DNA of 64,000 bases from Caryophanon tenue (GTDB lineage: Bacteria > Bacillota > Bacilli > Bacillales_A > Planococcaceae), in the NCBI RefSeq assembly GCF_001700315.1, contig NZ_MASJ01000001.1, forward strand, positions 372,001-436,000, written 5' to 3'. Positions 16,197 through 26,228 of this stretch are shown here, in pieces. Both the position numbers and the translations under genes were made by a program. The notes under the pieces were generated by a model. That model did not search any database. It saw only the letters and a program-made list of their open reading frames with translations, and was not told the DNA's origin. The stretch's first letter is position 1, and the number at the start of each line of letters is the position of its first letter.

Positions 16197-17540
16197 ATGA
16201 AGCATCGTTATTTACCAATGACGGAACAAGATAAGCAAGAAATGTTACAAGTAATTGGCGTTGAGTCAGTGGATGCATTATTTGCAGACATTCCAGAGAG
16301 CGTACGTTTCCAAGGCGATTATGCCATTAAACCAGCAAAATCAGAAGCAGCTTTAATGAAAGAGCTTGCGCAGCTTGCAGCGAAAAACAAAGATACACAA
16401 AGTAATGTGTCATTCCTTGGCGCAGGTGTTTATAACCACTACAAACCAGTAATTGTAGACCATGTTATTTCTCGTTCTGAGTTTTATACAGCATATACAC
16501 CATATCAACCAGAAATTTCGCAAGGGGAATTACAAGCTATTTTTGAATTCCAAACGATGATTGCAGAATTAACAGGTATGGACGTAGCAAACTCATCGAT
16601 GTATGACGGTGGTACATCACTTGCTGAAGCAGCAATGCTTGCAGCAGGACATACGAAACGTAAAAAAATTGTCATTTCATCAACGGTTCATCCAGAATAC
16701 CGTGATGTTGTAAAAATGTATGCATACGGTCAGTCAGTGGATGTTGTAGAAGTGCCAGCAAAAGACGGTCATACGGATTTAGAGGCATTACAAGAGTTAG
16801 CGGTAGATGCAGCAGCAGTTATCGTGCAATATCCAAACTTTTTCGGGCAAGTGGAAGATATTCAAGCGGCTGGAGACATTATTCACGACTTAAAAGGCTT
16901 ATTAGTTGTATCGTCAAACCCGTTAGCACTTGGCGTGTTAACACCTCCAGGTAAATTAGGTGCAGACATTACAGTAGGTGACGCACAACCATTTGGGATT
17001 GCAGAAGCATTTGGTGGTCCACACTGTGGCTATTTTGCTGTAACCAATAAATTAGTGCGTAAAGTACCAGGACGTTTAGTTGGTGAAACGGTTGACCAAG
17101 AAGGACGTCGCGGTTACGTATTAACATTACAAGCACGTGAGCAACATATTCGTCGTGACAAAGCGACATCAAATATTTGTTCAAACCAAGCCTTACTGGC
17201 GCTTGCCGCATCTGTTGCGATGACAGCACTGGGGAAACAAGGCATTCAAGAAATGGCGAAGCAAAACATTGTGAAAACACGCTATGCGAAAAATGCTTTC
17301 GAGCGTGCAGGTTTTGAAGTAGTTTACCAAGGCCCACACTTTAACGAAATCGTTGTGAAAACAAATGGTTCTGTTAAAGAAATTAATAAAGCATTAATTG
17401 AAAAAGGGATCATCGGTGGCTTTGATTTAGGACGCGCGTACCCAGAGCTTGAAAATCACGCATTAATCGCAGTAACTGAAATTCGTACAAAAGAAGAAAT
17501 TGATGCACTAGTTGCAGAGATGGGGGCTATTTATGCATAA
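16197..17540 (+). CDS. gcvPA: Glycine dehydrogenase (decarboxylating) subunit 1
   Basis: 447 aa. N-terminal half of the split P protein, which with GcvPB decarboxylates glycine on PLP and loads the aminomethyl group on GcvH. Recognisable stretches: [54 protein letters not shown] and [15 protein letters not shown]. It lacks the PLP lysine, which is in GcvPB. Lies 28 nt after gcvT; its stop overlaps the gcvPB start by 8 nt. Confidence 0.97.
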   Translation: MKHRYLPMTEQDKQEMLQVIGVESVDALFADIPESVRFQGDYAIKPAKSEAALMKELAQLAAKNKDTQSNVSFLGAGVYNHYKPVIVDHVISRSEFYTAYTPYQPEISQGELQAIFEFQTMIAELTGMDVANSSMYDGGTSLAEAAMLAAGHTKRKKIVISSTVHPEYRDVVKMYAYGQSVDVVEVPAKDGHTDLEALQELAVDAAAVIVQYPNFFGQVEDIQAAGDIIHDLKGLLVVSSNPLALGVLTPPGKLGADITVGDAQPFGIAEAFGGPHCGYFAVTNKLVRKVPGRLVGETVDQEGRRGYVLTLQAREQHIRRDKATSNICSNQALLALAASVAMTALGKQGIQEMAKQNIVKTRYAKNAFERAGFEVVYQGPHFNEIVVKTNGSVKEINKALIEKGIIGGFDLGRAYPELENHALIAVTEIRTKEEIDALVAEMGAIYA

Positions 17541-19017
17541 CGAAAACCAACCACTCATTTTTGAATTAACGCGTGAAGGTCGCGTAGGCTATAACTTAGA
17601 GCCATTAGACGTAGAAGACTATGACTTAGCCGATTTATTACCACAAGGCTATGTGCGTGAAGAAGCAGCGGAATTACCAGAAGTGTCAGAATTAGACATT
17701 ATGCGTCACTATACGGCATTATCTCGTCGTAATCACGGTGTAGACTCAGGCTTCTATCCACTTGGCTCTTGTACGATGAAGTACAACCCAAAAGTTAACG
17801 AAGCGGTAGCACGCTATGCAGGCTTTGCAAGTGTCCATCCATTACAAGATGAAGATACGGTGCAAGGTGCTATGGAGTTACTATACGATTTACAAACATC
17901 ACTTGTTGAAATTACAGGGATGGACGAAGTAACGTTACAACCTGCAGCTGGCGCACATGGGGAGTGGACAGCCCTGATGATGATTCGTGCATTCCACGAA
18001 GCAAATGGCGAAGGACATCGTAATAAAGTAATCGTACCAGACTCAGCGCACGGTACGAACCCAGCTTCTGCAACAGTAGCGGGCTACGACACAATTACAG
18101 TAAAATCAAATGAAGACGGCTTAGTCGATTTAGAAGACTTAAAGCGCGTATTAGGTGATGATACAGCAGCATTAATGCTAACAAATCCGAACACGCTTGG
18201 CTTATTTGAAGAAAACATTTTAGAAATGGCCGCACTTGTGCATGAAGTAGGCGGTAAAGTGTATTATGACGGAGCGAACTTAAACGCGGTTATGGCAAAA
18301 GCACGTCCTGGCGACATGGGCTTTGACTGTGTTCACTTAAACTTACACAAAACATTTACAGGTCCACACGGTGGCGGTGGTCCAGGTTCAGGTCCAGTTG
18401 GCGTGAAGAAGGAATTAATTCCGTTCTTACCGAAGCCAGTGCTTGTGAAAACAGAAGAAGGTCGTTTCCACTTCGATTACAACCGTCCACAATCAATCGG
18501 ACGTGTAAAACCGTATTACGGCAACTTCGGCATTAATGTGCGTGCCTACACGTATATCCGCTCAATGGGTCCAGATGGCTTAAAGGCAGTAACAGAATAT
18601 GCGGTGTTAAATGCAAACTACATGATGCGTCGTTTAGAAGAGCATTATGATTTACCATTTAACCGTCATTGTAAGCATGAGTTTGTATTATCAGGGCGTC
18701 GTCAAAAGAAATTAGGCGTACGTACACTTGATATTGCAAAACGTCTGTTAGATTTCGGCTACCATCCACCAACAGTCTACTTCCCGCTAAACGTGGAGGA
18801 ATCTATTATGATTGAGCCAACGGAAACAGAATCTAAAGAAACATTAGATGCTTTCTGTGACGCGATGATTCAAATCGCAAAAGAAGCACAAGAAACACCA
18901 GAAAAAGTACAAGATGCACCACATACAACAGTTGTGACGCGTTTAGATGAAACACGCGCAGCACGTAACCCGGTATTACGTTATGTAAAGCCAACTGTTG
19001 AAACAGTAGAAGCATAA
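17533..19017 (+). CDS. gcvPB: Glycine dehydrogenase (decarboxylating) subunit 2
   Basis: 494 aa. C-terminal half of the P protein. The PLP-binding lysine lies in [20 protein letters not shown], with [11 protein letters not shown] upstream. ATG 17533 ([12 protein letters not shown]) is preferred over the longer open frame from 17512: GAGATGGGGG is 7 nt upstream, giving an 8-nt overlap with gcvPA (ATGCATAA). Last gene of the gcv operon; gcvH is not in this window. Ends at a strong terminator. Confidence 0.97.
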   Translation: MHNENQPLIFELTREGRVGYNLEPLDVEDYDLADLLPQGYVREEAAELPEVSELDIMRHYTALSRRNHGVDSGFYPLGSCTMKYNPKVNEAVARYAGFASVHPLQDEDTVQGAMELLYDLQTSLVEITGMDEVTLQPAAGAHGEWTALMMIRAFHEANGEGHRNKVIVPDSAHGTNPASATVAGYDTITVKSNEDGLVDLEDLKRVLGDDTAALMLTNPNTLGLFEENILEMAALVHEVGGKVYYDGANLNAVMAKARPGDMGFDCVHLNLHKTFTGPHGGGGPGSGPVGVKKELIPFLPKPVLVKTEEGRFHFDYNRPQSIGRVKPYYGNFGINVRAYTYIRSMGPDGLKAVTEYAVLNANYMMRRLEEHYDLPFNRHCKHEFVLSGRRQKKLGVRTLDIAKRLLDFGYHPPTVYFPLNVEESIMIEPTETESKETLDAFCDAMIQIAKEAQETPEKVQDAPHTTVVTRLDETRAARNPVLRYVKPTVETVEA

Positions 19018-19020
19018 AAA

Positions 19021-19058
19021 AAAGACTGCTTGAGAAGCAATTCTCAGCAGTCTTTTTT
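19021..19058. terminator. Bidirectional terminator after gcv operon
   Basis: AAAGACTGC-t-TGAGAA pairs with TTCTCA-GCAGTCTTT, flanked by A and T runs. Confidence 0.9.
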
Positions 19059-19062
19059 CATG

Positions 19063-19446
19063 TTATTTTTTTGATTTGATTTTGCCTGTCCATTTACGGA
19101 AGCCACCATCAAGCTGATAAATTTGGTCATAGCCACGCTTTTTTAAGTAAAGAGCAGCACGAGCACTACGGCTTGAGTTTTGGCAGTATAAGTATACTGG
19201 TAAATCAGGGCGAATTTCTTTGTGGCGTTGACGCATTTGTGTCATAGGAATGTTACGAGCACCTAAAATATGACCGCCATCGAATTCTTTTGGCTCACGT
19301 AAGTCGATTAGTTGTGCTTTACGGTAGCCTTCTTTAAATTGTTCTTCTGTTAATGGTGTAACAGCTTTTTTAAGTTTGCTGGCGTTATAAAAAATGTATA
19401 AGGCAACTGCAACGATTACACCGATTAAAACGTATACAAATGTCAC
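19063..19446 (-). CDS. yqhL: Membrane-anchored rhodanese domain protein (YqhL)
   Basis: 127 aa. One N-terminal membrane helix (VYVLIGVIVAVALYIFY) and a cytosolic rhodanese domain: LIDLREPKEFDGGHILGARN, active-site loop CQNSSRS with Cys88, then LDGGFRKWTGKI. The Cys is intact, so persulfide transfer is possible. Ordering next to lipM matches B. subtilis yqhL-yqhM. The sulfur acceptor is unknown. Confidence 0.9.
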   Translation of the reverse strand: MTFVYVLIGVIVAVALYIFYNASKLKKAVTPLTEEQFKEGYRKAQLIDLREPKEFDGGHILGARNIPMTQMRQRHKEIRPDLPVYLYCQNSSRSARAALYLKKRGYDQIYQLDGGFRKWTGKIKSKK

Positions 19447-19609
19447 GGAAACATGACCCCTTTCTATTTACCTTCTTATTATAAAAGATACGTATGCGTT
19501 CGTCCAATAGCGAAAAATAAAAAATTGAAAAAAAGTAGATTTTCGATGAGTTCCGCAAATATTCGGAGAAATATGTTAAAATGAGGGCGTACTAAAGGAG
19601 GGGCAAGTA

Positions 19610-20440
19610 ATGGAGAAATGGTATTTTATTCATTCAGGGAAATGTAGTGGTTCATTCAATATGGCAATGGATGAAGCATTATTAACATTACATAGTAAAG
19701 GGGAAATCCCACCAGTTATTCGCTTTTATGAATGGGCGCCAGCAACATTATCAATTGGTTATTTCCAGCAAGCAGCGCGTGATATTAATTTAGAAGCGGT
19801 GCATGAGCAAGGGTTAGGCTTTGTACGTAGACCAACTGGGGGACGCGCTGTATTACATGAGCATGAGTTAACATATAGCGTGATTGTGTCGGAGGCGTAT
19901 CCAAACATGCCAACAACGGTGACCGAAGCGTATCGTGTCATTAGTGAAGGGATTTTAAAGGGATTCCATCATTTAGGCTTAGATGCGTATTTTAGCGTGC
20001 CTGATACCGATGAAAAGCGCGCGGATTTAAAGCAGCCGAAGAGCGCTGTATGCTTCGATGCGCCAAGCTGGTATGAGTTGGTTGTCGAAGGTAAGAAGGT
20101 TGCAGGGAGCGCACAAACACGTCAGCAAGGAGTTATTTTACAGCACGGGGCTATCTTATTAGATGTAGATATTGAAAAGCTCTTATCTGTATTTAATTTC
20201 TCAACAGAGGCACAAAAAGAGCGTATGCGTAAAAAGCTACCAGAAAAAGCGGTAGCAATTAATGATTTGACGGATAAACCGATTACAATTGCGCAAAGCG
20301 TTGAAGCGTTTAAACGTGGTTTTGAGGAGAGTCTACAAATCGAGCTTGTACCGTATACATTAACGGATGAGCAGTTAGCGTTTGTCAAGCAAATTGAGCA
20401 AGAGAAATACGCAACAGATGAATGGAATTTTAAAAAGTAA
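19610..20440 (+). CDS. lipM: Octanoyltransferase LipM
   Basis: 276 aa. Transfers octanoyl from acyl carrier protein to GcvH in the Gram-positive lipoate route; LipA and LipL then lipoylate the 2-oxoacid dehydrogenases. BPL/LplA/LipB fold: [35 protein letters not shown], catalytic Cys148 in [13 protein letters not shown], and Lys in GKKVAGSAQ. The presence of that Cys separates LipM from lipoate ligases. Shine-Dalgarno AAAGGAGGGG. Functionally linked to gcv just upstream and to bkdB at 50.6 kb. Confidence 0.93.
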   Translation: MEKWYFIHSGKCSGSFNMAMDEALLTLHSKGEIPPVIRFYEWAPATLSIGYFQQAARDINLEAVHEQGLGFVRRPTGGRAVLHEHELTYSVIVSEAYPNMPTTVTEAYRVISEGILKGFHHLGLDAYFSVPDTDEKRADLKQPKSAVCFDAPSWYELVVEGKKVAGSAQTRQQGVILQHGAILLDVDIEKLLSVFNFSTEAQKERMRKKLPEKAVAINDLTDKPITIAQSVEAFKRGFEESLQIELVPYTLTDEQLAFVKQIEQEKYATDEWNFKK

Positions 20441-20458
20441 GCATAGAAGGGTAGACAG

Positions 20459-20488
20459 TTGCAGGAAGATTCATTCAATCGGTATAAT
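20459..20488 (+). promoter_or_regulatory. Probable SigA promoter of DUF4181-like gene
   Basis: TTGCAG (20459-20464), 18-nt spacer, TATAAT (20483-20488), 30 nt before the start codon. Confidence 0.5.
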
Positions 20489-20518
20489 AAAGCGACTTGA
20501 ACGAAAAGGAACGATGAT

Positions 20519-20893
20519 ATGGAACTGTTTATCATTTTAGCAATTGTAGCACTTTACCAGTGGGTGTTTATTCCAATTTTAAAGCGCAAAATTGGTTATG
20601 AGCGTCCAGAAGAGCCAAAGATTTGGTATGACTATAAAACGAAGTGGCAATTGCCGGCGGAATGTGCAGTTATTGTACTCGCAATACTGCTTGTTTTTAT
20701 CACGACACCAGCATTAGGTATTTGGTCTGTCGCATTTATTCCAATCGCGATGAGTGCTATTTTACTGATGCGCGGTATACTAGAGAAAAAGTATGTTGGT
20801 TATATGAATCATCATATCATTTCATTTATCCAAGCATTTGCGTTATTAATTGCGTTTGGCTTTGTCTTTTTATATGCAGTCTTTTTTGCATAA
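20519..20893 (+). CDS. Small integral membrane protein (DUF4181-like)
   Basis: 124 aa with about four membrane helices (LFIILAIVALYQWVFIPIL; CAVIVLAILLVFITTPALG; VAFIPIAMSAILLMRGIL; SFIQAFALLIAFGFVFLYAV). The segment KRKIGYERPEEPKIWYDYKT after the first helix looks like the DUF4181 family of Bacillales, recalled rather than searched. Shine-Dalgarno AAAAGGA lies 8 nt before the ATG. Function unknown; monocistronic between lipM and yqhQ. Confidence 0.65.
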   Translation: MELFIILAIVALYQWVFIPILKRKIGYERPEEPKIWYDYKTKWQLPAECAVIVLAILLVFITTPALGIWSVAFIPIAMSAILLMRGILEKKYVGYMNHHIISFIQAFALLIAFGFVFLYAVFFA

Positions 20894-20903
20894 CAGTATA
20901 ATA

Positions 20904-20940
20904 GAAAACCCCATCCGACATTGGTTCGGATGGGGTTTTC
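20904..20940. terminator. Bidirectional terminator
   Basis: GAAAACCCCATCCGA pairs with TCGGATGGGGTTTTC. It serves the DUF4181-like gene and the convergent yqhQ. Confidence 0.9.
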
Positions 20941-21876
20941 TTATGCTTGATACAGCTCTTTTGCAGACTCTGGCTGTTTTTCCACTTCACGTAGTTTATT
21001 AAATGAAGCGATAGCTACTTCTACTTGGTCATCTTTTGGTTCTTTTGTTGTTAAAAGTTGTAACCATAAACCTGGGTAACCTAAGTAGCGTAATACGGGC
21101 ACATTGCGCACTGCATTTGTTGCTTGGAGCACTTCAAATGATACACCAATGACAACTGGAATTAATAAAATACGATTGACGATACGTAGCCATAACGGGT
21201 CAGTTGGTACAAGGAAGTAAATAAACATACCAACGATAACTGTGAATAAAATAAAGCTTGAACCACAGCGGTAATGTAAGCGTGATTGCGCTTGTACATT
21301 ACGTACAGTAATCGGTAAGCCAGCTTCGTAGCAGTTGATTACTTTATGTTCCGCGCCGTGATACTGGAAGACGCGGCGAATAAGGGGTGTTAATGAAATT
21401 AAGTATAAATACGTCAGTAGTAGAATGAGCTTAAAGAAGCTTTCTAATAAAATTTGCTCTGTTTTTCCAGGAAACACGGGAGAGAACGCTTCTGCAATAA
21501 ACATCGGTACAAGTGTGAAAATAAATTTACTAAAAATAAATGAGATTACGCCAATAACTGCTACACCGAGCACCATTTGCATTTTCGTCATCGTTTCCTC
21601 GCCACTTGCTTCTTCACCAGGCTCTACATCATAGCGGTCGCTTGCGAATTGCATATGACGTGATCCCATACCTGCAGATTCTACAAGTGCTACGATACCG
21701 CGAATAAAGGGAATTTTTTTTAGTTTTTGGAAAATGGGTTTTGATTGTTTTTTATGATAACAATATTCAATCGAATCGTCTTTACGACGAATGGCTGTGA
21801 CTGTATGCTCTTTACCGCCAAACATGACCCCTTCAATTTGAGCTTGTCCACCATATTTTGGGCCTTCGTTACTCAA
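20941..21876 (-). CDS. yqhQ: DUF1385 membrane protein YqhQ
   Basis: 311 aa. The DUF1385 family: N-terminal YGGQAQIEGVMFGGKEHTVT, then three or four membrane helices (VLGVAVIGVISFIFSKFIFT; LILLLTYLYLISLTPLI; SSFILFTVIVGMFIYFLV; ILLIPVVIGVSFEVLQA). The conserved FQYHGAEHKVINCYEAG between helices resembles a metal- or ligand-binding motif. Biochemical role unknown. Divergent from aroQ, as in B. subtilis yqhQ-aroQ. Confidence 0.92.
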   Translation of the reverse strand: MSNEGPKYGGQAQIEGVMFGGKEHTVTAIRRKDDSIEYCYHKKQSKPIFQKLKKIPFIRGIVALVESAGMGSRHMQFASDRYDVEPGEEASGEETMTKMQMVLGVAVIGVISFIFSKFIFTLVPMFIAEAFSPVFPGKTEQILLESFFKLILLLTYLYLISLTPLIRRVFQYHGAEHKVINCYEAGLPITVRNVQAQSRLHYRCGSSFILFTVIVGMFIYFLVPTDPLWLRIVNRILLIPVVIGVSFEVLQATNAVRNVPVLRYLGYPGLWLQLLTTKEPKDDQVEVAIASFNKLREVEKQPESAKELYQA

Positions 21877-22077
21877 GTCATCACTTTCTTTCCGCTAAAA
21901 TTCAATTATGTAGTCTATTATACTGAAAAACTGTTAAAACCTCTACCATTGACGCATACACAATGGAACAAGTTGCAAGGAAGCGCAAAAAATAGCGAGT
22001 ATTCAAAATATTGAGGGATACGAAATAGTTTGTTTTATGGTAAAATAAGCGTAAATGGAATGAAGGGAAGAGTCGTC

Positions 22078-22506
22078 GTGAAGATTATGTGTTTAAATGG
22101 CCCGAACTTAAATCGTTTAGGAAAGCGTGAGCCAGAAATTTATGGATCAGAAACGTTAGAAGATGTGAAGCAATCTTTAATTGCAGTTGGAAAAGAGTTA
22201 GGCGCAGAGGTTGATTTTCGTCAGTCAAATCATGAAGGAGAGCTTGTAGACTGGATTCATGAAGCAGAGGACGAGCGCTATGATGCTATTATTATAAACC
22301 CTGCAGCCTACACACATACATCGGTTGCGTTACGTGATGCGTTAGCAGGAATTACAGTGCCGGCAATTGAAGTACATATTTCAAACATTCATAAGCGAGA
22401 GACTTTCCGACATCATTCGTATTTAGCTCCAGTTTGTGTAGGACAAATTTGTGGTCTTGGCACAAAAGGGTATGAATTAGCGCTACGTTCATTTGTACAA
22501 GCATAG
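22078..22506 (+). CDS. aroQ: Type II 3-dehydroquinate dehydratase
   Basis: 142 aa. Converts 3-dehydroquinate to 3-dehydroshikimate. Motifs: [19 protein letters not shown] with the catalytic Tyr, [33 protein letters not shown], and [16 protein letters not shown] (catalytic His and Arg). GTG 22078 is chosen: AAGGGAAGAG is 8-10 nt upstream, and the protein then begins MKIMCLNGP like its homologues; the longer open frame from 22030 is not supported. The peptidase gene follows 16 nt later. Confidence 0.93.
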   Translation: MKIMCLNGPNLNRLGKREPEIYGSETLEDVKQSLIAVGKELGAEVDFRQSNHEGELVDWIHEAEDERYDAIIINPAAYTHTSVALRDALAGITVPAIEVHISNIHKRETFRHHSYLAPVCVGQICGLGTKGYELALRSFVQA

Positions 22507-22522
22507 AAAGAGGGAATTTATA

Positions 22523-23581
22523 GTGAAATTAGAGAAACTACGTGCAGAATTAACAGCACACAATATTGATGCGTTATTAATTACAAGTGATTATAACCGT
22601 CGCTATATGACAGATTTTACAGGAACAGCGGGCGTAGCTATCGTATCGCAAAACGACGCGGTATTTATTACAGATTTCCGTTATACAGAGCAAGCTGCAG
22701 AGCAAATTAAAGACTTCCGCATTGTGCAACATACAGCGTTGATTCATGAAGAAGTTGCGGCACAAGTTGCAGCAATGGGCATTCAAGCATTAGGCTTTGA
22801 GAAAAATGCGATGCAATTTGGCGTGTACGAAGTGTACAAACAAGCCGTGAAAGCAGATTTTGTGCCAGTTTCAGGCTTAATCGAAAAAATTCGCTTGATT
22901 AAGACGCCACAAGAGCTTAATATTATTAAGGTTGCATGTGAAATTGCCGATAGCGCATTTACACATATTCTTGACTTTATCAAGCCAGGTAAAACTGAAC
23001 TTGACGTGTCGAATGAACTAGAATTTTTCATGCGTAAACAAGGTGCTACATCATCTTCGTTTGACATTATTGTAGCAAGTGGATTACGTTCAGCGTTACC
23101 ACATGGTGTTGCTACCGATAAAGTAATCGAAAAAGGTGAACTTGTAACATTAGATTTCGGTGCATTATATAACGGTTATATTTCTGACATTACACGTACA
23201 GTTGCTGTAGGTGACGTTTCAGAGAAGTTACGTGATATTTATGATGCAGTGTTACAGTCTCAATTATTAGGTGTCGAAAAAATCGGCCCAAATATGACGG
23301 GAATTGAAGCAGATGCGGTATGTCGTGACTATTTAACATCACGTGGCTACGGAGAGGCTTTCGGGCATTCTACAGGACACGGTATTGGTTTAGAAGTACA
23401 TGAGCAACCAGGGCTGTCATTCCGTTCTGACACTATTCTTGTACCGGGTATGTGTGTTACAGTAGAACCAGGCGTTTACATCTCAGGTGTAGGTGGATGT
23501 CGTATTGAAGATGATATTTATATCACTGAAACGGGTAATGAAGTTTTAACACATTCGCCAAAAGAGTTAATCATTTTATAA
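22523..23581 (+). CDS. yqhT: Xaa-Pro dipeptidase/aminopeptidase (M24)
   Basis: 352 aa. Cytosolic metallopeptidase that cleaves X-Pro bonds. An N-terminal creatinase-type domain precedes the pita-bread domain with metal ligands LDFGALYNGYISDITRT (two Asp), GHSTGHGIGLEVHE (His), TVEPGVYI and RIEDDIYI (Glu). GTG 22523 follows AGAGGG by 9 nt; the TTG at 22493 lies inside aroQ. Keeps the aroQ-yqhT-efp order of B. subtilis, where such peptidases accompany efp and polyproline metabolism. Confidence 0.93.
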   Translation: MKLEKLRAELTAHNIDALLITSDYNRRYMTDFTGTAGVAIVSQNDAVFITDFRYTEQAAEQIKDFRIVQHTALIHEEVAAQVAAMGIQALGFEKNAMQFGVYEVYKQAVKADFVPVSGLIEKIRLIKTPQELNIIKVACEIADSAFTHILDFIKPGKTELDVSNELEFFMRKQGATSSSFDIIVASGLRSALPHGVATDKVIEKGELVTLDFGALYNGYISDITRTVAVGDVSEKLRDIYDAVLQSQLLGVEKIGPNMTGIEADAVCRDYLTSRGYGEAFGHSTGHGIGLEVHEQPGLSFRSDTILVPGMCVTVEPGVYISGVGGCRIEDDIYITETGNEVLTHSPKELIIL

Positions 23582-23602
23582 TTAAATTGGAGGATTTTTT
23601 CA

Positions 23603-24160
23603 ATGATCTCAGTAAACGATTTCCGTACAGGTTTAACAATTATCGTTGACGGTAACTTATTCCGCGTATTAGAGTTCCAACACGTAAAACCAGGTAAAGG
23701 TGCAGCATTCGTACGTTCAAAATTACGTAACCTACGTAACGGTAACGTAACAGAAAAAACATTCCGTGCTGGTGAAAAAGTAGAAAAAGCAATGATCGAC
23801 AACCGCAAAATGCAATATTTATATGCACAAGGTGACGAGCATGTATTCATGGATATGGAGTCTTATGACCAAACAACATTAGCGGCTACTCAAATTGAAG
23901 ACGAGTTAATGTATCTATTAGAAAACATGGAGCTTTCTATGCAATCTTACCAAGGTGAGTTAATCGGTGTTGAATTACCGAATACAGTAACATTAGAAGT
24001 TGCTGAAACAGAGCCAGGTATTAAAGGTGATACAGCTTCAGGCGGTACAAAACCAGCGAAAATGGAAACAGGTTTATACGTAAACGTACCATTCTTCGTA
24101 AACCAAGGTGACAAATTAATCATTAACACAACTGACGGTTCTTACGTTTCTCGTGGTTAA
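23603..24160 (+). CDS. efp: Translation elongation factor P
   Basis: 185 aa. Relieves ribosome stalling at polyproline runs. KOW-like N-terminal domain with the loop [18 protein letters not shown] carrying the modifiable Lys, followed by two OB domains (ending [17 protein letters not shown]). Shine-Dalgarno TTGGAGG. Normal length. In B. subtilis the next genes are yqhV and spoIIIAA-AH; here they are absent. Confidence 0.97.
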   Translation: MISVNDFRTGLTIIVDGNLFRVLEFQHVKPGKGAAFVRSKLRNLRNGNVTEKTFRAGEKVEKAMIDNRKMQYLYAQGDEHVFMDMESYDQTTLAATQIEDELMYLLENMELSMQSYQGELIGVELPNTVTLEVAETEPGIKGDTASGGTKPAKMETGLYVNVPFFVNQGDKLIINTTDGSYVSRG

Positions 24161-24201
24161 TTGTTAAATAACAAAGATTAAAGTTTCATAAATTGTAACG
24201 A

Positions 24202-24241
24202 AAAAGTCACATCCGAAGAGTTCTTCGGGTGTGACTTTTTT
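24202..24241 (+). terminator. Terminator after efp
   Basis: AAAAGTCACA-t-CCGAAGA pairs with TCTTCGG-g-TGTGACTTTT, then more T. Confidence 0.88.
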
Positions 24242-24341
24242 TAGTTATTTTAGTCTAGTTAGTTTTTTTATTGTTTAAATCAGTCGTGTTTTTAGAATAT
24301 ACTTAAGAAGCATGTATGATGAAAAGAAAGGTAGTGAAGTT

Positions 24342-25334
24342 ATGCAATTGGAAAAACCGATTATTCAAGCACCAATGGCAGGAGTAACAACGCCTAAATT
24401 AGTAGCGGCTTGTAGTAATGCAGGAATGTTAGGGTCTATTGGAGCAGGGTATTTAAATGGACAACAAACACGAGCATTTATTCAACAAGTGAAACAGCTA
24501 ACGACTAAACCGTTTCAAGTAAATCTTTTTATTCAAGATGAACCACGTATTGATATTTCTATATTACAGCAAGCAAAAGAAGCACTATTGCCTGCTTATG
24601 AAGAACTTGGTGTAGATCCTGTACAACGTGTATGTGCGACAAATGTATTTGATGAACAGCTTGAGGCAGTGTTAGATGAAAGAGTACCAATTGTATCTTT
24701 TACATTTGGTTTACCAAATAAAGATGTAATTACGCGCTTAAAGGAAGCTGGTGTCACATTAATTGGCACGGCGACTTCAGTAGCAGAGGCACGAGCAGTA
24801 GAGGAAGCAGGTTGTCATTATGTAGTCGCACAAGGACAACAAGCTGGTGGACATCGCGGTACATTTTTGGAGCCACTTGAATTTCATACAACGCGTGACC
24901 TTATTCGTCTGATGAAGACACATATTACAATTCCGATTATTGCAGCAGGTGGGATTATTGATGCGGATGATATTAAAGAATTAGAAGCTGAAGGTGCTGC
25001 CTATTTTCAGGTAGGATCGGCGTTTTTAATAACAGATGAATGCGATGTACCGGCCATTTCAAAACAGTTGATTATGCATTCTAGTTCTAATAACACTGTT
25101 ATGACGACTGCTTTTACAGGTAAGCTTGCTCGTGTTATCAATAATAAGTTTGTTGAAAAGATGGTTGGGCAAGTCATCGCACCATATCCATTACAGCATC
25201 ACTTAACGATTGGGATTCGTCAAAAAGCTGTCGAGCAACAGCATAAACCGTCAATTGCTATTTTAATTGGTGAACGTGGGTATTTATGTGAAGAAACAAC
25301 AGTTGCGGGCGTATTAAAAAAATTAGGTGTGTAA
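24342..25334 (+). CDS. FabK/nitronate monooxygenase-like FMN TIM-barrel protein
   Basis: 330 aa. An FMN-binding TIM barrel of the 2-nitropropane dioxygenase / enoyl-ACP reductase II superfamily: QAPMAGVTTPKLVAACSNAG, GSIGAGYLN, SFTFGLPNKDVITRLKEAGV, then GQQAGGHRGTF (FMN/active-site His), AAGGIIDADD and QVGSAFL. The family includes nitronate monooxygenases (detoxifying propionate-3-nitronate) and FabK; sequence alone does not decide, though FabK usually sits in a fab operon. ATG 24342 has AAAGGTAG about 10 nt upstream. It occupies the interval where the spoIIIA operon lies in sporulating relatives. Confidence 0.82.
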   Translation: MQLEKPIIQAPMAGVTTPKLVAACSNAGMLGSIGAGYLNGQQTRAFIQQVKQLTTKPFQVNLFIQDEPRIDISILQQAKEALLPAYEELGVDPVQRVCATNVFDEQLEAVLDERVPIVSFTFGLPNKDVITRLKEAGVTLIGTATSVAEARAVEEAGCHYVVAQGQQAGGHRGTFLEPLEFHTTRDLIRLMKTHITIPIIAAGGIIDADDIKELEAEGAAYFQVGSAFLITDECDVPAISKQLIMHSSSNNTVMTTAFTGKLARVINNKFVEKMVGQVIAPYPLQHHLTIGIRQKAVEQQHKPSIAILIGERGYLCEETTVAGVLKKLGV

Positions 25335-25339
25335 CAAAT

Positions 25340-25378
25340 AAAAAGCAATCCGAAGACATTGTCTTGGATTGCTTTTTA
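25340..25378. terminator. Bidirectional terminator
   Basis: AAAAAGCAATCC-g-AAGACA pairs with TGTCTT-GGATTGCTTTTT. Lies between the FMN protein gene (+) and the lipoprotein gene (-). Confidence 0.88.
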
Positions 25379-25379
25379 T

Positions 25380-25826
25380 TTATTCTGTCCAAATATCAAA
25401 CGGGATTTCTTCGTCGTTTTCATAAACCATGATTTTGTCATAAGCTTGTGCAAATGATAACTCATAAATCGTTTGCTCGATGTCGTCAGGCGTATCATCT
25501 TCTGTATGCGTTACACGAATATTTAAAATGTTTTCTGTATCGTCTAATGTAATATCAACAGTGCCAGGTGCATTTAAAATTAAATAACTCTCGGCATACA
25601 TACTGTAAATAACCGATGCAAATGTTGTGTCCTCTGTCATATCTAATACAACTTGTACATCTTCATTTGGCTCCTCGACAACCGTCCATGTAAGCTCACC
25701 ATTTACGCCTTCAGTTGTGCCTGTATCAGAAACCGTTGTGTCGGTTAATTGTTCTTTTGTGTCATCATCGCCACATGCTGCTAATAGAGCAACAAGGCTT
25801 AAAGATAGTAACCAGCGTTTTTTCAT
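25380..25826 (-). CDS. Small secreted lipoprotein, unknown function
   Basis: 148 aa. Signal peptide KKRWLLSLSLVALLAA-C with a lipobox (LLAAC), then an acidic Thr-rich linker and a small domain (ELTWTVVEEPNEDVQVVLDM; ILNIRVTHTEDDTPDDIEQT). No family recognised. Start ATG 25826 follows GAGAGG by 9 nt. A SigA-like promoter lies at 25862-25890. It is in the efp-accB interval and monocistronic. Confidence 0.75.
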   Translation of the reverse strand: MKKRWLLSLSLVALLAACGDDDTKEQLTDTTVSDTGTTEGVNGELTWTVVEEPNEDVQVVLDMTEDTTFASVIYSMYAESYLILNAPGTVDITLDDTENILNIRVTHTEDDTPDDIEQTIYELSFAQAYDKIMVYENDEEIPFDIWTE

Positions 25827-25861
25827 TTTGTTCATCCTCTCTAGCGGAATCGCTGTTATAT

Positions 25862-25890
25862 AGTATAAAAGAAGAGTCGGCAAAGCACAA
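25862..25890 (-). promoter_or_regulatory. Probable SigA promoter of lipoprotein gene
   Basis: On the minus strand: TTGTGC, 17-nt spacer, TATACT, 36 nt before the start codon. Confidence 0.5.
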
Positions 25891-26228
25891 AAATTCTAAC
25901 TCGCACATAAGCGAGTACTATGAGTATAGTTTGTGTGAATCAGTTGAAGTAACGGCTATATGTAAAAAGGGAAGTTGTTAGTACAACATGTATCAGTACA
26001 ATTTAAAAGTTGTAGTTGTTGAAAGATGCTTTATGAAATCGTTTTCACGCTCGCTAGTATGTATTGGTACAATGCTGTTATATATCAGTCGAAATCATGT
26101 CCTTTATGTTTTTATCACTCTACTTTGTGTTGAGTTTTACTACAATTTCACATAACTATTTCAAATTTTGAGAAAACAATGTACAATTGAAAACGTAATC
26201 ATTTTTCATTTATAAGGAGAGTTCGCAC
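25891..26228. other. Gene-free stretch upstream of accB
   Basis: About 340 nt of AT-rich DNA with no supported gene and no recognisable remnant of spoIIIA. A 40-codon hydrophobic frame at 26033-26155 lacks a good Shine-Dalgarno. I did not find a FapR-type operator (TTAGTACC palindrome). The accB promoter must lie here, but no convincing hexamer pair stands out. Confidence 0.5.

Noticed and set aside
26033-26155. A 40-codon hydrophobic frame (MKSFSRSLVCIGTMLLYISR...) upstream of accB
   Set aside because: No convincing ribosome-binding site and no recognised homologue; could be a chance frame in AT-rich DNA. Not similar to YqhV or SpoIIIA proteins as far as I can tell.
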